A stretch of DNA of 64,000 nucleotides from Ignavibacteria bacterium (GTDB lineage: Bacteria > Bacteroidota > Ignavibacteria > Kapaibacteriales > Kapaibacteriaceae). Where the stretch lies: positions 60,001 through 124,000 of the forward strand of contig JADJIQ010000001.1 of assembly GCA_016707005.1 (NCBI GenBank), in the 5' to 3' direction. The position numbers were made by a program, and so were the translations under genes. Shown here piece by piece: positions 34,819-45,211 of this stretch; the first letter of the stretch is position 1, and every line of letters starts with the position of its first letter. A model generated the notes under the pieces. The model was not told the origin of the DNA. It searched no databases and saw nothing but the letters and a program-made list of their open reading frames with translations.

Positions 34819-35439
34819 ATGTCGCGCCGATTCGATCCCACCGAAGCGCAGCTCGATCTGCTCATTGCCGCGTATGAAAGGTTTGCCCCCTTTGATCAAC
34901 ACATGATCGATGCGTTCAAGAAGGTGCATACGGGTGTACGTATCTCAAAGGGTGAACGTTGGCTCAGTGTTGGTGAGAGATGTGAACACGTAGCGTTTGT
35001 GGTGAGCGGATTGCTCCACATGTTCTATGAGGTGGATGGAAAGGTGACGTCCATCGAATTCAGTTTTGAGAATGGGATCACGGCTGATTACGACAGCTTC
35101 CTGCGTCAGGCACCGGCACGGGTTAACATCGAAGCGCTCGAGGATGCAGAACTCCTTGTGATGTCATTCGAGGGCATGCAGTGGTTGTATGAGCATGTTC
35201 CCGGAAGTGACAGGATCGGTCGGCGCGTAGCAGAATTCCTCTTCATGGCCGTGAGCGCAAAGAACGATGCCTTCATTCTCGATCCGCCGGAACAGCGCTA
35301 TCTGACGCTACTGACCACGCGTCCAAAATTGATGCAGCGTGTTCCACTCTATCTCATTGCATCCTATCTGGGTGTAACTCCCGAGGCTCTTTCTCGTATT
35401 CGGCGCCGTCTCGCGCAGCAGGGTACCAAGACTTCTTGA
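34819..35439 (+). CDS. Crp/Fnr-family transcriptional regulator
   Basis: A 206-residue regulator with an N-terminal cyclic-nucleotide-binding-like barrel (residues 38-125) and a C-terminal helix-turn-helix (LYLIASYLGVTPEALSRIRRRL). The recognition helix has E189-x-x-S192-R193, the ExxSR pattern by which FNR reads TTGAT. It lacks the N-terminal Cys cluster of oxygen-sensing FNR and a cAMP phosphate-binding Arg is not obvious, so its signal is unknown. A perfect TTGAT-N4-ATCAA box overlaps its own stop codon. Confidence 0.85.
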   Translation: MSRRFDPTEAQLDLLIAAYERFAPFDQHMIDAFKKVHTGVRISKGERWLSVGERCEHVAFVVSGLLHMFYEVDGKVTSIEFSFENGITADYDSFLRQAPARVNIEALEDAELLVMSFEGMQWLYEHVPGSDRIGRRVAEFLFMAVSAKNDAFILDPPEQRYLTLLTTRPKLMQRVPLYLIASYLGVTPEALSRIRRRLAQQGTKTS

Positions 35440-35449
35440 TCTGGATCAA
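35436..35449. promoter_or_regulatory. FNR-type operator
   Basis: TTGATCTGGATCAA, an exact match to the FNR/DNR consensus TTGAT-N4-ATCAA with six-base arms. It lies 65 bases before the TonB receptor gene and directly after the regulator gene whose recognition helix fits this sequence. Confidence 0.6.
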
Positions 35450-35514
35450 GGCACGGCATATGCTCTCGAGGCGAAGTTCGCACCACAGAACAGCCAATCA
35501 CCCTCGGAGTATCA

Positions 35515-37899
35515 ATGTCGGTTCGTCTACTCATACTACTCATGGTTGCGGCAACCTCCGGCCTTGCAGCTCTTGCCCAGGACACTACGCAGAAGGGCAC
35601 TCAGGTCATCCGCGGTACTGTCCTTGATGCAGTCTCCAACTCTTCCGTCACGGGCGCAACTGTTACCGTGATCGAAAATGGAAAGACCATTAAGGGGGCG
35701 ATCGTAAAAAAGAACGGTACGTTCCGCATTGCCGGAGTGCCCCTTGGACGGAAGATCGTGAAGATCACGATGATCGGATATGAACCCTACATCAACGACA
35801 ATGTTCTCGTCACTGCGGGGAAGGAAGTTGTGATGTCGGTTACACTGAATGAATCGTATTCCACTTCAAAAGAGATAGAGGTTGTCTATGACCGATCTGC
35901 GGACGAGGCCGTAACAAACAGCGAATACACATCGGTATCGGCACGGGCCTTCAACACGGAAGACACGAAGAGATATGCAGGTTCGCTCGGTGATCCCTCG
36001 CGAATGGCCCAGAACTTCGCCGGCGTTGTAGGTGCCAATGACAGTCGCAACGATATTGTTGTACGAGGCAATTCTCCTGCCGGCATGTTGTGGCAGATGG
36101 ATGGAATGATCATTCCGAATCCAAATCACTTTGGATCGTTGAACAGCACGGGTGGTCCGGTGAGTATGCTGAACAACAACGTCCTCGATAAGTCTGATTT
36201 CATGACCAGCGCCTTCCCATCCCCGTATGGCAATGCCCTCTCCGGTGTATTCGATCTGCGCATGCGCAATGGAAATCCCGAGAAATATGAGTTCGTTGGA
36301 CAGATAGGATTCAATGGATTTGAGTTTGGCGCTGAAGGTCCGGCATGGGAGGGAAGTACGTTCCTTGCCAACTATCGCTACTCAACTCTTGGTGTGTTCA
36401 AGGGGCTTGGGATCAACTTTGGTACCGGTTCTGCTGTCCCGGATTATCAGGACGCCAACGTGAAGCTTTCTACCAAACTCGGTGAGGCCGGTACGTTGAC
36501 GCTCTTTGGTACAGGTGGGAAGAGTGATGTGGCGTTCTATGGAAATGACGTAGATACAACGGCAGTGGATCTTTACGGCGACCCGGATCGCAACACCGAG
36601 GTTGACTATCAAACAGGCTGGTTGGGGTTGTCCTACGAACACATTCTCGACGAGAACACGTTTGCGAAGATCCTTGTTGGGGCATCAGGTACGTTTGAGC
36701 AATACAAGGGCGACTCCATCAACCCGCAGACCCGCGAGGCATATCACGACGAAGAGGCAGAGCTCACAACCACGCGATATAGTGTTGCCGGAAACATTCG
36801 CCACAAGTTCACGAATCGAACCTCGATCACAGGGGGCTTCTTTGTTGACCGTACGAAGTACGATCTGTATCGAATTGAGAACATCGGTCTCAGTAACGAA
36901 CTCGTCAACATCGATATTGAAGACGATGCAACGCTGTCGCAGGGGTATGCTCAACTACGGACGCGATTGACCGAGGAGTTCACCGTTAATGCCGGACTCC
37001 ATGCTCAATACTATACGCTGGGTGATGCTGTTGCTGTTGAGCCACGAGCCGGCATCGTATGGAGTGTCTCACCAACGATGAGCCTCAATGCCGGATATGG
37101 CCTTCATAGTCAGGCACAGAACATCTACGTCTACAACGTGCAAGAACCTGATTCATCCGGGGCTCTCGTTCGCAGTAATCTCGACCTTGGCTTTACGCGG
37201 AGTCATCACGCCGTGCTTGGATACGACTGGTTCATCAGCAATGACATCCGTCTTCGTATCGAGACCTACTATCAATGGCTCTTCGACGTGCCCGTTGAGA
37301 GAACGCCATCAAGTTTTTCGGCCATCAATACCGGTGCAGGGTTTGCTCCGAGTAACCAAGGCAACCTCATCAATACTGGTACCGGTCACAACGTTGGACT
37401 CGAACTCACGCTTGAGCATTTCTTCCGCAACGGATTCTATTTCCTGGTTACCGGATCGTTCTTTGACTCGCGCTACCTTGGGTCAGATGGTATTGAGCGG
37501 AACACAGCCTACAACACCCGCTATGTGGCCAATTTCCTTGGCGGCAAAGAATTCGCCGTAGGGGACAACAACGTCATTGCTGTGAACCTCAAGGTGAGCA
37601 CAACAGGGGGGCGCTATCTTACCCCTATCGACCTCGAAGCTTCAGCAGCGGCCGGACGCACGGTCTACGATGAGAGTCAGGCCTACACCCAACTGCAAGA
37701 CCCGTACTTCCGAATGGATCTTCGACTTTCCTATCGCATGGAACTTGGTTCGTCAACGATGGAGTTCGCACTTGATCTGCAGAACGTTACGAATAACCAA
37801 AACGTCTTTACGCAGACCTATAACCCGCGAACCGGTGGCATCACAACCGAGTACCAGCAAGGCTTCTTCCCGGTACCAACGTTCAGGTGGACATTCTAA
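35515..37899 (+). CDS. TonB-dependent receptor with carboxypeptidase-like N-terminal domain
   Basis: A 794-residue outer-membrane receptor. Signal peptide, then a carboxypeptidase-regulatory-like beta-sandwich (residues about 38-120, VIRGTVLDAVSNSSVTGATVTV), a plug domain (about 135-250, DIVVRGNSPAGMLWQMDGM) and a barrel ending in F. Receptors of this layout are typical of Bacteroidota and carry peptides, metal chelates or glycans. No SusD partner is adjacent, so a glycan is less likely. Probably controlled by the upstream FNR-type box. Confidence 0.87.
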   Translation: MSVRLLILLMVAATSGLAALAQDTTQKGTQVIRGTVLDAVSNSSVTGATVTVIENGKTIKGAIVKKNGTFRIAGVPLGRKIVKITMIGYEPYINDNVLVTAGKEVVMSVTLNESYSTSKEIEVVYDRSADEAVTNSEYTSVSARAFNTEDTKRYAGSLGDPSRMAQNFAGVVGANDSRNDIVVRGNSPAGMLWQMDGMIIPNPNHFGSLNSTGGPVSMLNNNVLDKSDFMTSAFPSPYGNALSGVFDLRMRNGNPEKYEFVGQIGFNGFEFGAEGPAWEGSTFLANYRYSTLGVFKGLGINFGTGSAVPDYQDANVKLSTKLGEAGTLTLFGTGGKSDVAFYGNDVDTTAVDLYGDPDRNTEVDYQTGWLGLSYEHILDENTFAKILVGASGTFEQYKGDSINPQTREAYHDEEAELTTTRYSVAGNIRHKFTNRTSITGGFFVDRTKYDLYRIENIGLSNELVNIDIEDDATLSQGYAQLRTRLTEEFTVNAGLHAQYYTLGDAVAVEPRAGIVWSVSPTMSLNAGYGLHSQAQNIYVYNVQEPDSSGALVRSNLDLGFTRSHHAVLGYDWFISNDIRLRIETYYQWLFDVPVERTPSSFSAINTGAGFAPSNQGNLINTGTGHNVGLELTLEHFFRNGFYFLVTGSFFDSRYLGSDGIERNTAYNTRYVANFLGGKEFAVGDNNVIAVNLKVSTTGGRYLTPIDLEASAAAGRTVYDESQAYTQLQDPYFRMDLRLSYRMELGSSTMEFALDLQNVTNNQNVFTQTYNPRTGGITTEYQQGFFPVPTFRWTF

Positions 37900-40013
37900 C
37901 GCATCACCGTGATCATCTTCACGCTCGTCACACCGTCAGCAGTGCTTCGCAACATGTATCGTCCGATCGGCAATGCCGACACATCGAGTGCCACATGATG
38001 TTCACCAGCACTGAGAGATTGTGCAGCATGTTCCCACACAATTGAACCTGTGAGGTTCACGAGCTGTAGGTAAACACTGGTTGTGGCCGAGAGAGTGATG
38101 GAGATGTTTGCATCTGTTGTTGCAGGGTTTGGCCACACACCGATCGTTACTGCGGGCCCACCCGCTGTGCCAACAAGATCCTCTACTCCGGTTGTGATGA
38201 CAGTTGCGATGCGCCCCTTACCCATGTCATAGAAGGTGCCGCTTGCCGAGCTACGAAGTGCACAGCAACGAACCATGTATTCGATAGCGCCTTCGTTGCT
38301 AAGCGAATCTTGATACGATGTTGTTGTGATCGGAGAAGGAGTAAGGGGCGTCCACCTGCGTACTCCGGCTTTCCGACGATACACGAGGTAGGCCTGAACA
38401 TCACCCGTCGGTTTGGCCCACGAGAGCAAGACCTTGTTGGGATATTCTGTTTGTGCTGAAAGAGTTCCAACTACTGCAACAGGTTTTGTAAATGCGCGCA
38501 GGGTTGGATCGCCCATCAATGCAATGTGCACTCCGCGATCCCCGATCGTTGAAATAGAAAGAGCCCCATTGACGATGACGATATTGGGAACGTAGTTCCC
38601 AAACTGATTGCCAACGATCGGTCGGTTGTTTTGGGAAATGCGCGTGCTGTAACCAATGGTCTCGCCAAGGGCCATGTGGTGGAGATACCAATGTGGGCGA
38701 CCCGACCATCCACATGCAAGGGTCTTCGGAGACGATGCAATAGAGGCTCGAAGGAAGTTGTTCTGTGTGTTGTAGTCACCAAAGTAGCTTCCAAAGAGCA
38801 TCGTGAATACTGCATTCACAGGTTTTGTTGCAAGATCGGTTGAAGTGCCAACGCCCCCTGCAGAAACATCAGTGCCACCACCACAGCCGTAGCCGAGAAG
38901 CATCGTGGTAGGTCCGGCAAGATCAGTGAAGAAGTCTCCGGCCTTCACTGTTGTGTCACCACCAAACACGCTGAAGGACCTCCATGCTGACGATGCAAAG
39001 AGTTCTCCGTAGGTGCCAAAATTATCGTCGATCACGCCACCAATGGCCACGTTCCATGTGTTTGAGCGATACGCGTGGTTCTTTGCCAGGTATTGCCTGA
39101 GCAATTCTGTTTCACTCTTGGCAAAAACCGGCATGTCGAAGAAGTCGATACGGCCAACGGGAATATCTACGTCTGTGCTGAATTGACTCTGATCGTGTTT
39201 CCCGTCCTTCGGAGAATTCCGATTTGCCGGACGGACATTGGTCGGTGAGGTGGTGATATTGTCCGTATAGGTACCGTCGGGATCTCCATACGTGCCGTCT
39301 GCAGGCCATGCCCCCTGATGGTCGGGGTGTCCGTCGGGTGCGATGTTGCCTGAGTACGGTACAGTAACACGACCGATCAAGATGATGCCGCCCAGATCTC
39401 GTGGTCCAATGTTCCACTCTTCCTTTATGATGTCTCGCACACGGCGGACCTTGGATGAGTCGAGTGTTTCGGCCCGTGGAGCACTGCGCATGGTTACTTC
39501 CCAGCCTTCGCTCTCAAGATCAAGGGTGAGAATATCCAATGACGCTTTCAATGGACCCTGCATTGTTGAGTCCACAAGCAAGAGTACCCTCTCGCGTTTT
39601 GCCGGCGGTGCTGCTATACCACTCGTTATATATCCAGTAGCGTAGAAGAAGCGAATGATCGGTTGTTTGGCTACGGAGTCATAGCCGATCTGCTTGCTGC
39701 TGTATCGGAAGACGCGGTATTCATAGGCTACGCCCACGGAGGCGGTCTGATCAGTCCATTGCGTTCCAGTCCCTGTCACCGAATCCAAGATCTCGGGCGG
39801 GAAGACCGCTCCTTCCTTTGTTTTGCGCCAGATGTAGACAAACTGCTGATTACCGTCCCTATTCCAGCGCAGTGTGATCTGCGGCTTTGGTTGAGTAGCC
39901 ACTGTGGCAGAGAGCATTACGGCCATGTCCTTAGGAGCCTGTGCCGATAGCTGGGAGGGGGCGAGCACAACGCAAGCCGCGAGTGCCACCAAGAAAGGGG
40001 TCAAAAGGCGCAT
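37896..40013 (-). CDS. T9SS-secreted protein with C25-like core and FN3 domains
   Basis: A 705-residue exported protein. Signal peptide (LLTPFLVALAACVVLAPSQLSAQ), a fibronectin-III-like domain (about 40-110), a central part resembling gingipain-type peptidases (GGIILIGRVTVPYSGN, then DIPVGRIDFFDMP followed by a helix), a second FN3 domain (about 540-625) and a T9SS sorting tail (VWPNPATTDANISITLS to the end). Where C25 enzymes have their His and Cys I see LLGYGCGGGTD and LFGSYFGDY; no matching dyad is evident, so it may be inactive or only C25-like. Converges with the TonB receptor with a 4-base overlap. Confidence 0.65.
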   Translation of the reverse strand: MRLLTPFLVALAACVVLAPSQLSAQAPKDMAVMLSATVATQPKPQITLRWNRDGNQQFVYIWRKTKEGAVFPPEILDSVTGTGTQWTDQTASVGVAYEYRVFRYSSKQIGYDSVAKQPIIRFFYATGYITSGIAAPPAKRERVLLLVDSTMQGPLKASLDILTLDLESEGWEVTMRSAPRAETLDSSKVRRVRDIIKEEWNIGPRDLGGIILIGRVTVPYSGNIAPDGHPDHQGAWPADGTYGDPDGTYTDNITTSPTNVRPANRNSPKDGKHDQSQFSTDVDIPVGRIDFFDMPVFAKSETELLRQYLAKNHAYRSNTWNVAIGGVIDDNFGTYGELFASSAWRSFSVFGGDTTVKAGDFFTDLAGPTTMLLGYGCGGGTDVSAGGVGTSTDLATKPVNAVFTMLFGSYFGDYNTQNNFLRASIASSPKTLACGWSGRPHWYLHHMALGETIGYSTRISQNNRPIVGNQFGNYVPNIVIVNGALSISTIGDRGVHIALMGDPTLRAFTKPVAVVGTLSAQTEYPNKVLLSWAKPTGDVQAYLVYRRKAGVRRWTPLTPSPITTTSYQDSLSNEGAIEYMVRCCALRSSASGTFYDMGKGRIATVITTGVEDLVGTAGGPAVTIGVWPNPATTDANISITLSATTSVYLQLVNLTGSIVWEHAAQSLSAGEHHVALDVSALPIGRYMLRSTADGVTSVKMITVMR

Positions 40014-40164
40014 GTCGGTAATCTCATGTAGGATGTAGTTCAGACGCTGAAAGATAACACTGACGGCACTCCGTGAAACTACGGAGTTCGTATCTTTCAC
40101 CCTGTACCGTAACCCTTGCCTGAGGTAGCGGTTCTTCGTCAGTACTTCCAGATCGGACCAGCCT

Positions 40165-43100
40165 ATGAGCGCATGGATTCGCGTTCTCCTCATCACAGTC
40201 TTTGCCATGCTTTCTGTGCCAGTTCAGGCGCAGTTCCCGCCTGCGTGTGATTCGCGCAAGGACTGCATAGGGCAGGCCGTAACGTTCAGCGTTACGAGTG
40301 GACGGAATGCTCACTTTCTAGAGCTTCTTCGCAATCCTGTAAGGGCCAGACAAACGGCCATGACATTTGAGATGTGGGTACGTGTGGACCGTCAGGCCGG
40401 TCTGCGCCAGTATCTCGCCGGACTCTGGGGTCCGAACAGTGATTTCAACGACGTCTTCGTTCTCTACATCGATCAAAACGACCAGCTCACGTTTGAGGTC
40501 AACAGCGATGTTGCAACGCTGCAAAGCGTGGACAATACCATCGTCAGCACCAGCGCTCAGGCGCTCTACTCCGGTTGGCATCACATCGCTGCCGTGTTCG
40601 ACGGGGCTACACAAAGTGTCTCGCTCTATATCGATGGTGCGATCGCTGCTGGACCGGTAACGAATCCAACCTACCCAGCACAATACCTGAAGCCCCTTGA
40701 CAGACCGGATCTGCCGTTGCTGATCGGTTCGTTCAATGGTATGGCCGATAATCAGAATCTCTATCGCACCTTACTTGGTCAGGTTGATGAGATCCGTATC
40801 TGGGATAAAGTACTAACGGCATCAGAGATCAACTGTCAGAAGGATCGTTCGCTCAATGGCAACGAGGCCGGACTCCGTGCCTACCTGCGTTGTAACGAAC
40901 CGCTCAACAACATCAATAACTGTTGTGATGCAACAGGCAATGGTCACACGGGTCAGCTGCGTTCAGGAGCATCGAACAAGGCTTCTACTCGGGTTGCTCC
41001 GCGAACACTCACGGTAAGTCCCGCGTCGATCAAGGAAGAGATCAAATGTGATACAACAAAGTCGTGGACCTTTGTACTGAGCGACACATCAGCCTGCGGC
41101 AGCGCTGCTGCTCTTGTGATGCGCGGTCCGGAAGCAGCGAACTTCACGGTTGCACCTACAAGTGTTACGCTCACGCCGGGTGTACCAGTTTCCGTCACTG
41201 TAACATATCGCGGTGTGAACGTTGGCAGCATCATCGATACACTCGAAGTGCGTCCAACCAATCGATGCGGACTTCCGAACACGCGCATTCGATTTGAGCT
41301 CAATCGTATCACAGAGGTTGGTATATCGCGCGGACGTATCGCCTACGATTCATTGTGGGTAGGGTGTACCACTACGCCATACATCGACTCTCTTCTGCAG
41401 ATCTGTAATACGTCGGATCAGCTAGGTCAGCCACGTACCCTTACCATCAGCAACATGGCGGCCAAGGAGCCCCTTGGATATCGAGTTGTTGGTGTGACCT
41501 TCCCACTCGTGCTAGCTCCCGGACAATGCACAACGGTTGTTGTCCGCTGTCTTGTGCGAGACACCACGGCGGACTATCTCGATACGCTGCAGATCTTCTC
41601 CGATGATCGGTGTCAGCGCACACCTCTACGTGTTGCTCTTGCGGGGCGCTCACAAGAAGTGATCTCAATCCGTTCCTCAGATGGCCAGAGCAGGGTTGAT
41701 ACAATGAGATTCGAGCCAACCTGTCCTGGACTCTTGAGCTCACCGAAGAACTATACGTGGCAGAATCTAACCCTCACGCCAATTCAGATCGATACGATCA
41801 TCGTACCGCCGGATTTCACGCATTACCGCATACGTTTGCCCTTCGCGCTCAATCCTAAAACAGGGTACCCACCAAATGCCGTGAGGTTCTTGCCACGTCA
41901 GCCGGGCGTGGTCTTTGACTCCATCGTCATACGAACGAAGATCCAAGGTTGTGTGGTAGAGAAGAAGCTTTACGTTACCGGGCGTGGTCTCGACAACAAG
42001 GTTGAATGGTCGGTGAACGGCCTCGTGGACTTCGGGAATGTGATCGTTGGTCAACAACGTACACTCAGCGTAACGGCACGCAACAACAGCAAGTTCGATG
42101 CACTCAATGTTGCACTCTATGTTGAAAGGGGCGAGTCATTCGCCTTGTTGAACGGTACGGGTCGCAACATCCGTCCAGGGGATTCCACGGTGATCCCTGT
42201 TACGTTCCGCCCAACTGATTCACTTCAGTACATCGACCGACTCTGTCTGTTTGAAACACGCTGCTACACGGTGGACTGCATCGACCTTAAGGGGAAGGGC
42301 ATCCTTCAGACCTTCCGTCCGAGTCCGCTCGTACTGGAAACACAGAACGTGATCGCCTGCTCCGAGCGTGAAGATTCTGTCTACATCGTAAACCTGTCCA
42401 ATCAAACAGCAACGATCGATTCATTGACCTTCGTTGATCAGAGTGGTGGACGTCTTACCGTGCTCGATCCGCCACTTCCGTGGGTGAACAAGGCCATCAC
42501 CATTCCTGCCCGCGACTCAGTATTGTTCAAAACACGATATCGTCCGAATGACGTAACGCAGGACCGTGCGGATCGTGCCTATATCCGTTATCGTTCCATT
42601 GATCGTGCAGAGTGGCAGGTACAGATCATCGGCACATCGGCAACGCCGAAGTTGTTCGTTACGCAGCTTACAGCGTTTGGTATCGCTGAGGTTGGAGACG
42701 TACGTCAGGCACAGGTGATCGTAGAGAATACATCATCGTTGCCAGTGAGACTGGACAGTCTTTCCATCGGTGCCGGTTTTGTGATCCTCGGTACAAGTCG
42801 CCCCCTGCCCCTTACCCTTGCTCCGCGTGATTCTATCCGAGTGGATATTGAATTCCGTCCGGATGCCGCACGTACGTTCGATGCAGACCTCATTGCCTAC
42901 TCGTCTGACCCGTGTGTGATCCGTGGTGTTGGAAAACTGAATGGTCGAGGTGTTATCCTCAAACTCGAAAGTGCCTTGAGTCTTGTGAACTTCGGCTATG
43001 TGCGTCCGTGTGAGTGTATTGAACGGACGATCGAACTTCTCAATGGTTCGCAGGTCTTTGACATGACCGTTGATTCGATGTGGATCGATTCAACCGGTGT

Positions 43101-45204
43101 GCCTGGTGGCAAACCGCAGTTTTATACATGGAGGTCAAAGTTCTCTCCAACGGGTGCAGTGCCGTATACGATCCCACCGGGAGAGAGAGACACCGTGATC
43201 CTTTCGTTCTGTCCGCGCACACCTGCAGAGACGGCACAGATGGAGTGTAGAGCTGCCTTGCACGTAAAGGCGTTTGGCTCTCAATGGAGTGCTGAACTCG
43301 AGACCTTCCTGATCGGGAAGAGGGCCCTCACCTTCAGACCAACACCGTCATCGATCCAGTTCCCGTCGGGAGTTGTTGATGTGCTGAGTCCAACAGCGTT
43401 GAGTGTTGTTGTGAAGATCCCTGATTTCACGTTGAACCCTGGTCAGGATAGGGTAGTGATCGACTCGATCACTTTTGAACCCAACGAGCGTGTCTTCTTC
43501 CTCGACGCGCCACTCACCTTCCCACAGACGATCGATCCGGGTGACTCCCTTGTTATCACATTGCGTCAGCGCCCACGAGCCCCTCGCGACTACCGTGCAC
43601 GCATGAAGCTGTGGATGAGCACTCCATGTGTTGGCTGGGATACAACGGTCCTCGTACGCGGAGCCGGTTTTGCTCAAACAAAGGGGCTTCGTTTTGCCTA
43701 CGATCTCAACAGGTCACTGCCCGACACCTTCGCCATGGTGTCCTGTGATACGTTAGCAGTGCCTATCTACAGCTCCATCACCATCGATGCCTCGGTGGTA
43801 GATATCGGAATGCGTGTTGATGTTGATTCAACACAGCTGCGCTTGTTGGATGTTACGGCTCCGGTGATCGGAAGCTTCTGTACATCGGCAACAGGGGGCG
43901 TGCAGTATAGTCCGTCTCTGACCTTTGCACCGTCTCCGTACGGCGGACAACAACTCACGCTCAAGAACTTCTGTCGGATCGATTCGCTCTCTCCTTTCGC
44001 CGTGATGCGATTTGTAACCGTCAGCAACAATCGTGCGAACAGCAGACTCACCATCGACAGTATCAACTTCGATACAGAGGATGTGATCCTGTACCGACTC
44101 ATTGCTACGGGTGATCGTGGTACCATCCTTGCCTTGAAGTCCGACATCAACATCTCGCAGCCAACAGCCTTCGACTCAGTGCGTATTCTCGACTGTGCGG
44201 ATCGTACGATCACGGTCTTCAATACAGGCGACATCACCAATACGCTCGACCAGATGCTTGATCTGCCGGCGTATACCACGGTACTCAGCTCCGTCCCGGC
44301 ACTGGGAGATTCGGTGCTCGCCGGCGATTCCGCCGTTGTTACGCTCCGCTTCTGTCCACGAATGGAGCGGTCCGTAGATACCAACGTGATCGCTGTGAGC
44401 GCCTTCCCATGCGAAGTGCGAGACACAACAGCTGTAACCGGTTTCGGCTACGCTCCCGAGCTGGATGTCGCACTCGCACCAACACGTACACTCTTTATCC
44501 CGGATTCCCTCACAGGTGTGATCGGTGATACTATTGAAGTTCCGGTGATGATCGAGAAGGACATCTCGGCCACCTACAATGGCGTTACCTACTTCATGAA
44601 TGGCTTGAACTTCGATGTTGTGGTGGACCATGCGCCCCGTTCCTTGAAGTATATCGATGCCTCGTTTGTGGCTGAGCCAAATGCAACCACGATCACACCA
44701 ACCTTGGGCTCGGTGCTCATTGAAGTGCGTGGTGCGGATACCATCGCTGCCGGACCGATAGCCACGCTGCGATATGTTGCCATGGTTCCTGAGGTGCAAT
44801 CCACCGACATCACTGTTTCCTCGAGTGGGTTTGTGTCGGACTCCTTGCAGTTCCTCGACATTCTTCCTACAGGGGGCAGGGCACCATTCGTCACCGGCGG
44901 CAAGTGTGAGATCACCGTTGTGAAGTTCTCTACGGTTGGCACACCGCGCATGAACATCCATCCGCAGCCTGTGCACGATGATGCCGTTGTGACCTTCCGC
45001 ATGCAGGAGACCGTTCCTGTAACGTTGGAGATCATCGATGCACGAGGTCAGGTTGTGAAGAACCTCCTCGATGGCTCTGTGGTTCTGACAGGGGGCGAGT
45101 ACAGCGTCCGCGTTGGCACCGCCGATATGTCAAGCGGGATCTACTTCGTCCGCATCGGTGCAGGCGTCTTTAGCTCCGTGTCTTCCTTCATCATCGCAAA
45201 GTGA
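40165..45204 (+). CDS. Giant T9SS-secreted protein with LamG and ASH-type repeats
   Basis: A 1679-residue surface or secreted protein. After the signal peptide comes a laminin-G/ConA-like domain (residues about 45-250; TFEMWVRVDRQAGLRQYLAG, WHHIAAVFDGATQSVSLYIDG, VDEIRIWDKVLTASEI). About ten Ig-like domains of the choice-of-anchor-D/ASH type follow; examples are VTLTPGVPVSVTVTYRG, IRPGDSTVIPVTFRPTDS and TLAPRDSIRVDIEFRPDA. A cohesin-like segment (about 1430-1590) precedes the T9SS sorting tail (NIHPQPVHDDAVVTFRM to the end). Likely an adhesin or scaffold; the ligand is unknown. Confidence 0.85.
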   Translation: MSAWIRVLLITVFAMLSVPVQAQFPPACDSRKDCIGQAVTFSVTSGRNAHFLELLRNPVRARQTAMTFEMWVRVDRQAGLRQYLAGLWGPNSDFNDVFVLYIDQNDQLTFEVNSDVATLQSVDNTIVSTSAQALYSGWHHIAAVFDGATQSVSLYIDGAIAAGPVTNPTYPAQYLKPLDRPDLPLLIGSFNGMADNQNLYRTLLGQVDEIRIWDKVLTASEINCQKDRSLNGNEAGLRAYLRCNEPLNNINNCCDATGNGHTGQLRSGASNKASTRVAPRTLTVSPASIKEEIKCDTTKSWTFVLSDTSACGSAAALVMRGPEAANFTVAPTSVTLTPGVPVSVTVTYRGVNVGSIIDTLEVRPTNRCGLPNTRIRFELNRITEVGISRGRIAYDSLWVGCTTTPYIDSLLQICNTSDQLGQPRTLTISNMAAKEPLGYRVVGVTFPLVLAPGQCTTVVVRCLVRDTTADYLDTLQIFSDDRCQRTPLRVALAGRSQEVISIRSSDGQSRVDTMRFEPTCPGLLSSPKNYTWQNLTLTPIQIDTIIVPPDFTHYRIRLPFALNPKTGYPPNAVRFLPRQPGVVFDSIVIRTKIQGCVVEKKLYVTGRGLDNKVEWSVNGLVDFGNVIVGQQRTLSVTARNNSKFDALNVALYVERGESFALLNGTGRNIRPGDSTVIPVTFRPTDSLQYIDRLCLFETRCYTVDCIDLKGKGILQTFRPSPLVLETQNVIACSEREDSVYIVNLSNQTATIDSLTFVDQSGGRLTVLDPPLPWVNKAITIPARDSVLFKTRYRPNDVTQDRADRAYIRYRSIDRAEWQVQIIGTSATPKLFVTQLTAFGIAEVGDVRQAQVIVENTSSLPVRLDSLSIGAGFVILGTSRPLPLTLAPRDSIRVDIEFRPDAARTFDADLIAYSSDPCVIRGVGKLNGRGVILKLESALSLVNFGYVRPCECIERTIELLNGSQVFDMTVDSMWIDSTGVPGGKPQFYTWRSKFSPTGAVPYTIPPGERDTVILSFCPRTPAETAQMECRAALHVKAFGSQWSAELETFLIGKRALTFRPTPSSIQFPSGVVDVLSPTALSVVVKIPDFTLNPGQDRVVIDSITFEPNERVFFLDAPLTFPQTIDPGDSLVITLRQRPRAPRDYRARMKLWMSTPCVGWDTTVLVRGAGFAQTKGLRFAYDLNRSLPDTFAMVSCDTLAVPIYSSITIDASVVDIGMRVDVDSTQLRLLDVTAPVIGSFCTSATGGVQYSPSLTFAPSPYGGQQLTLKNFCRIDSLSPFAVMRFVTVSNNRANSRLTIDSINFDTEDVILYRLIATGDRGTILALKSDINISQPTAFDSVRILDCADRTITVFNTGDITNTLDQMLDLPAYTTVLSSVPALGDSVLAGDSAVVTLRFCPRMERSVDTNVIAVSAFPCEVRDTTAVTGFGYAPELDVALAPTRTLFIPDSLTGVIGDTIEVPVMIEKDISATYNGVTYFMNGLNFDVVVDHAPRSLKYIDASFVAEPNATTITPTLGSVLIEVRGADTIAAGPIATLRYVAMVPEVQSTDITVSSSGFVSDSLQFLDILPTGGRAPFVTGGKCEITVVKFSTVGTPRMNIHPQPVHDDAVVTFRMQETVPVTLEIIDARGQVVKNLLDGSVVLTGGEYSVRVGTADMSSGIYFVRIGAGVFSSVSSFIIAK

Positions 45205-45211
45205 CCCTAGG

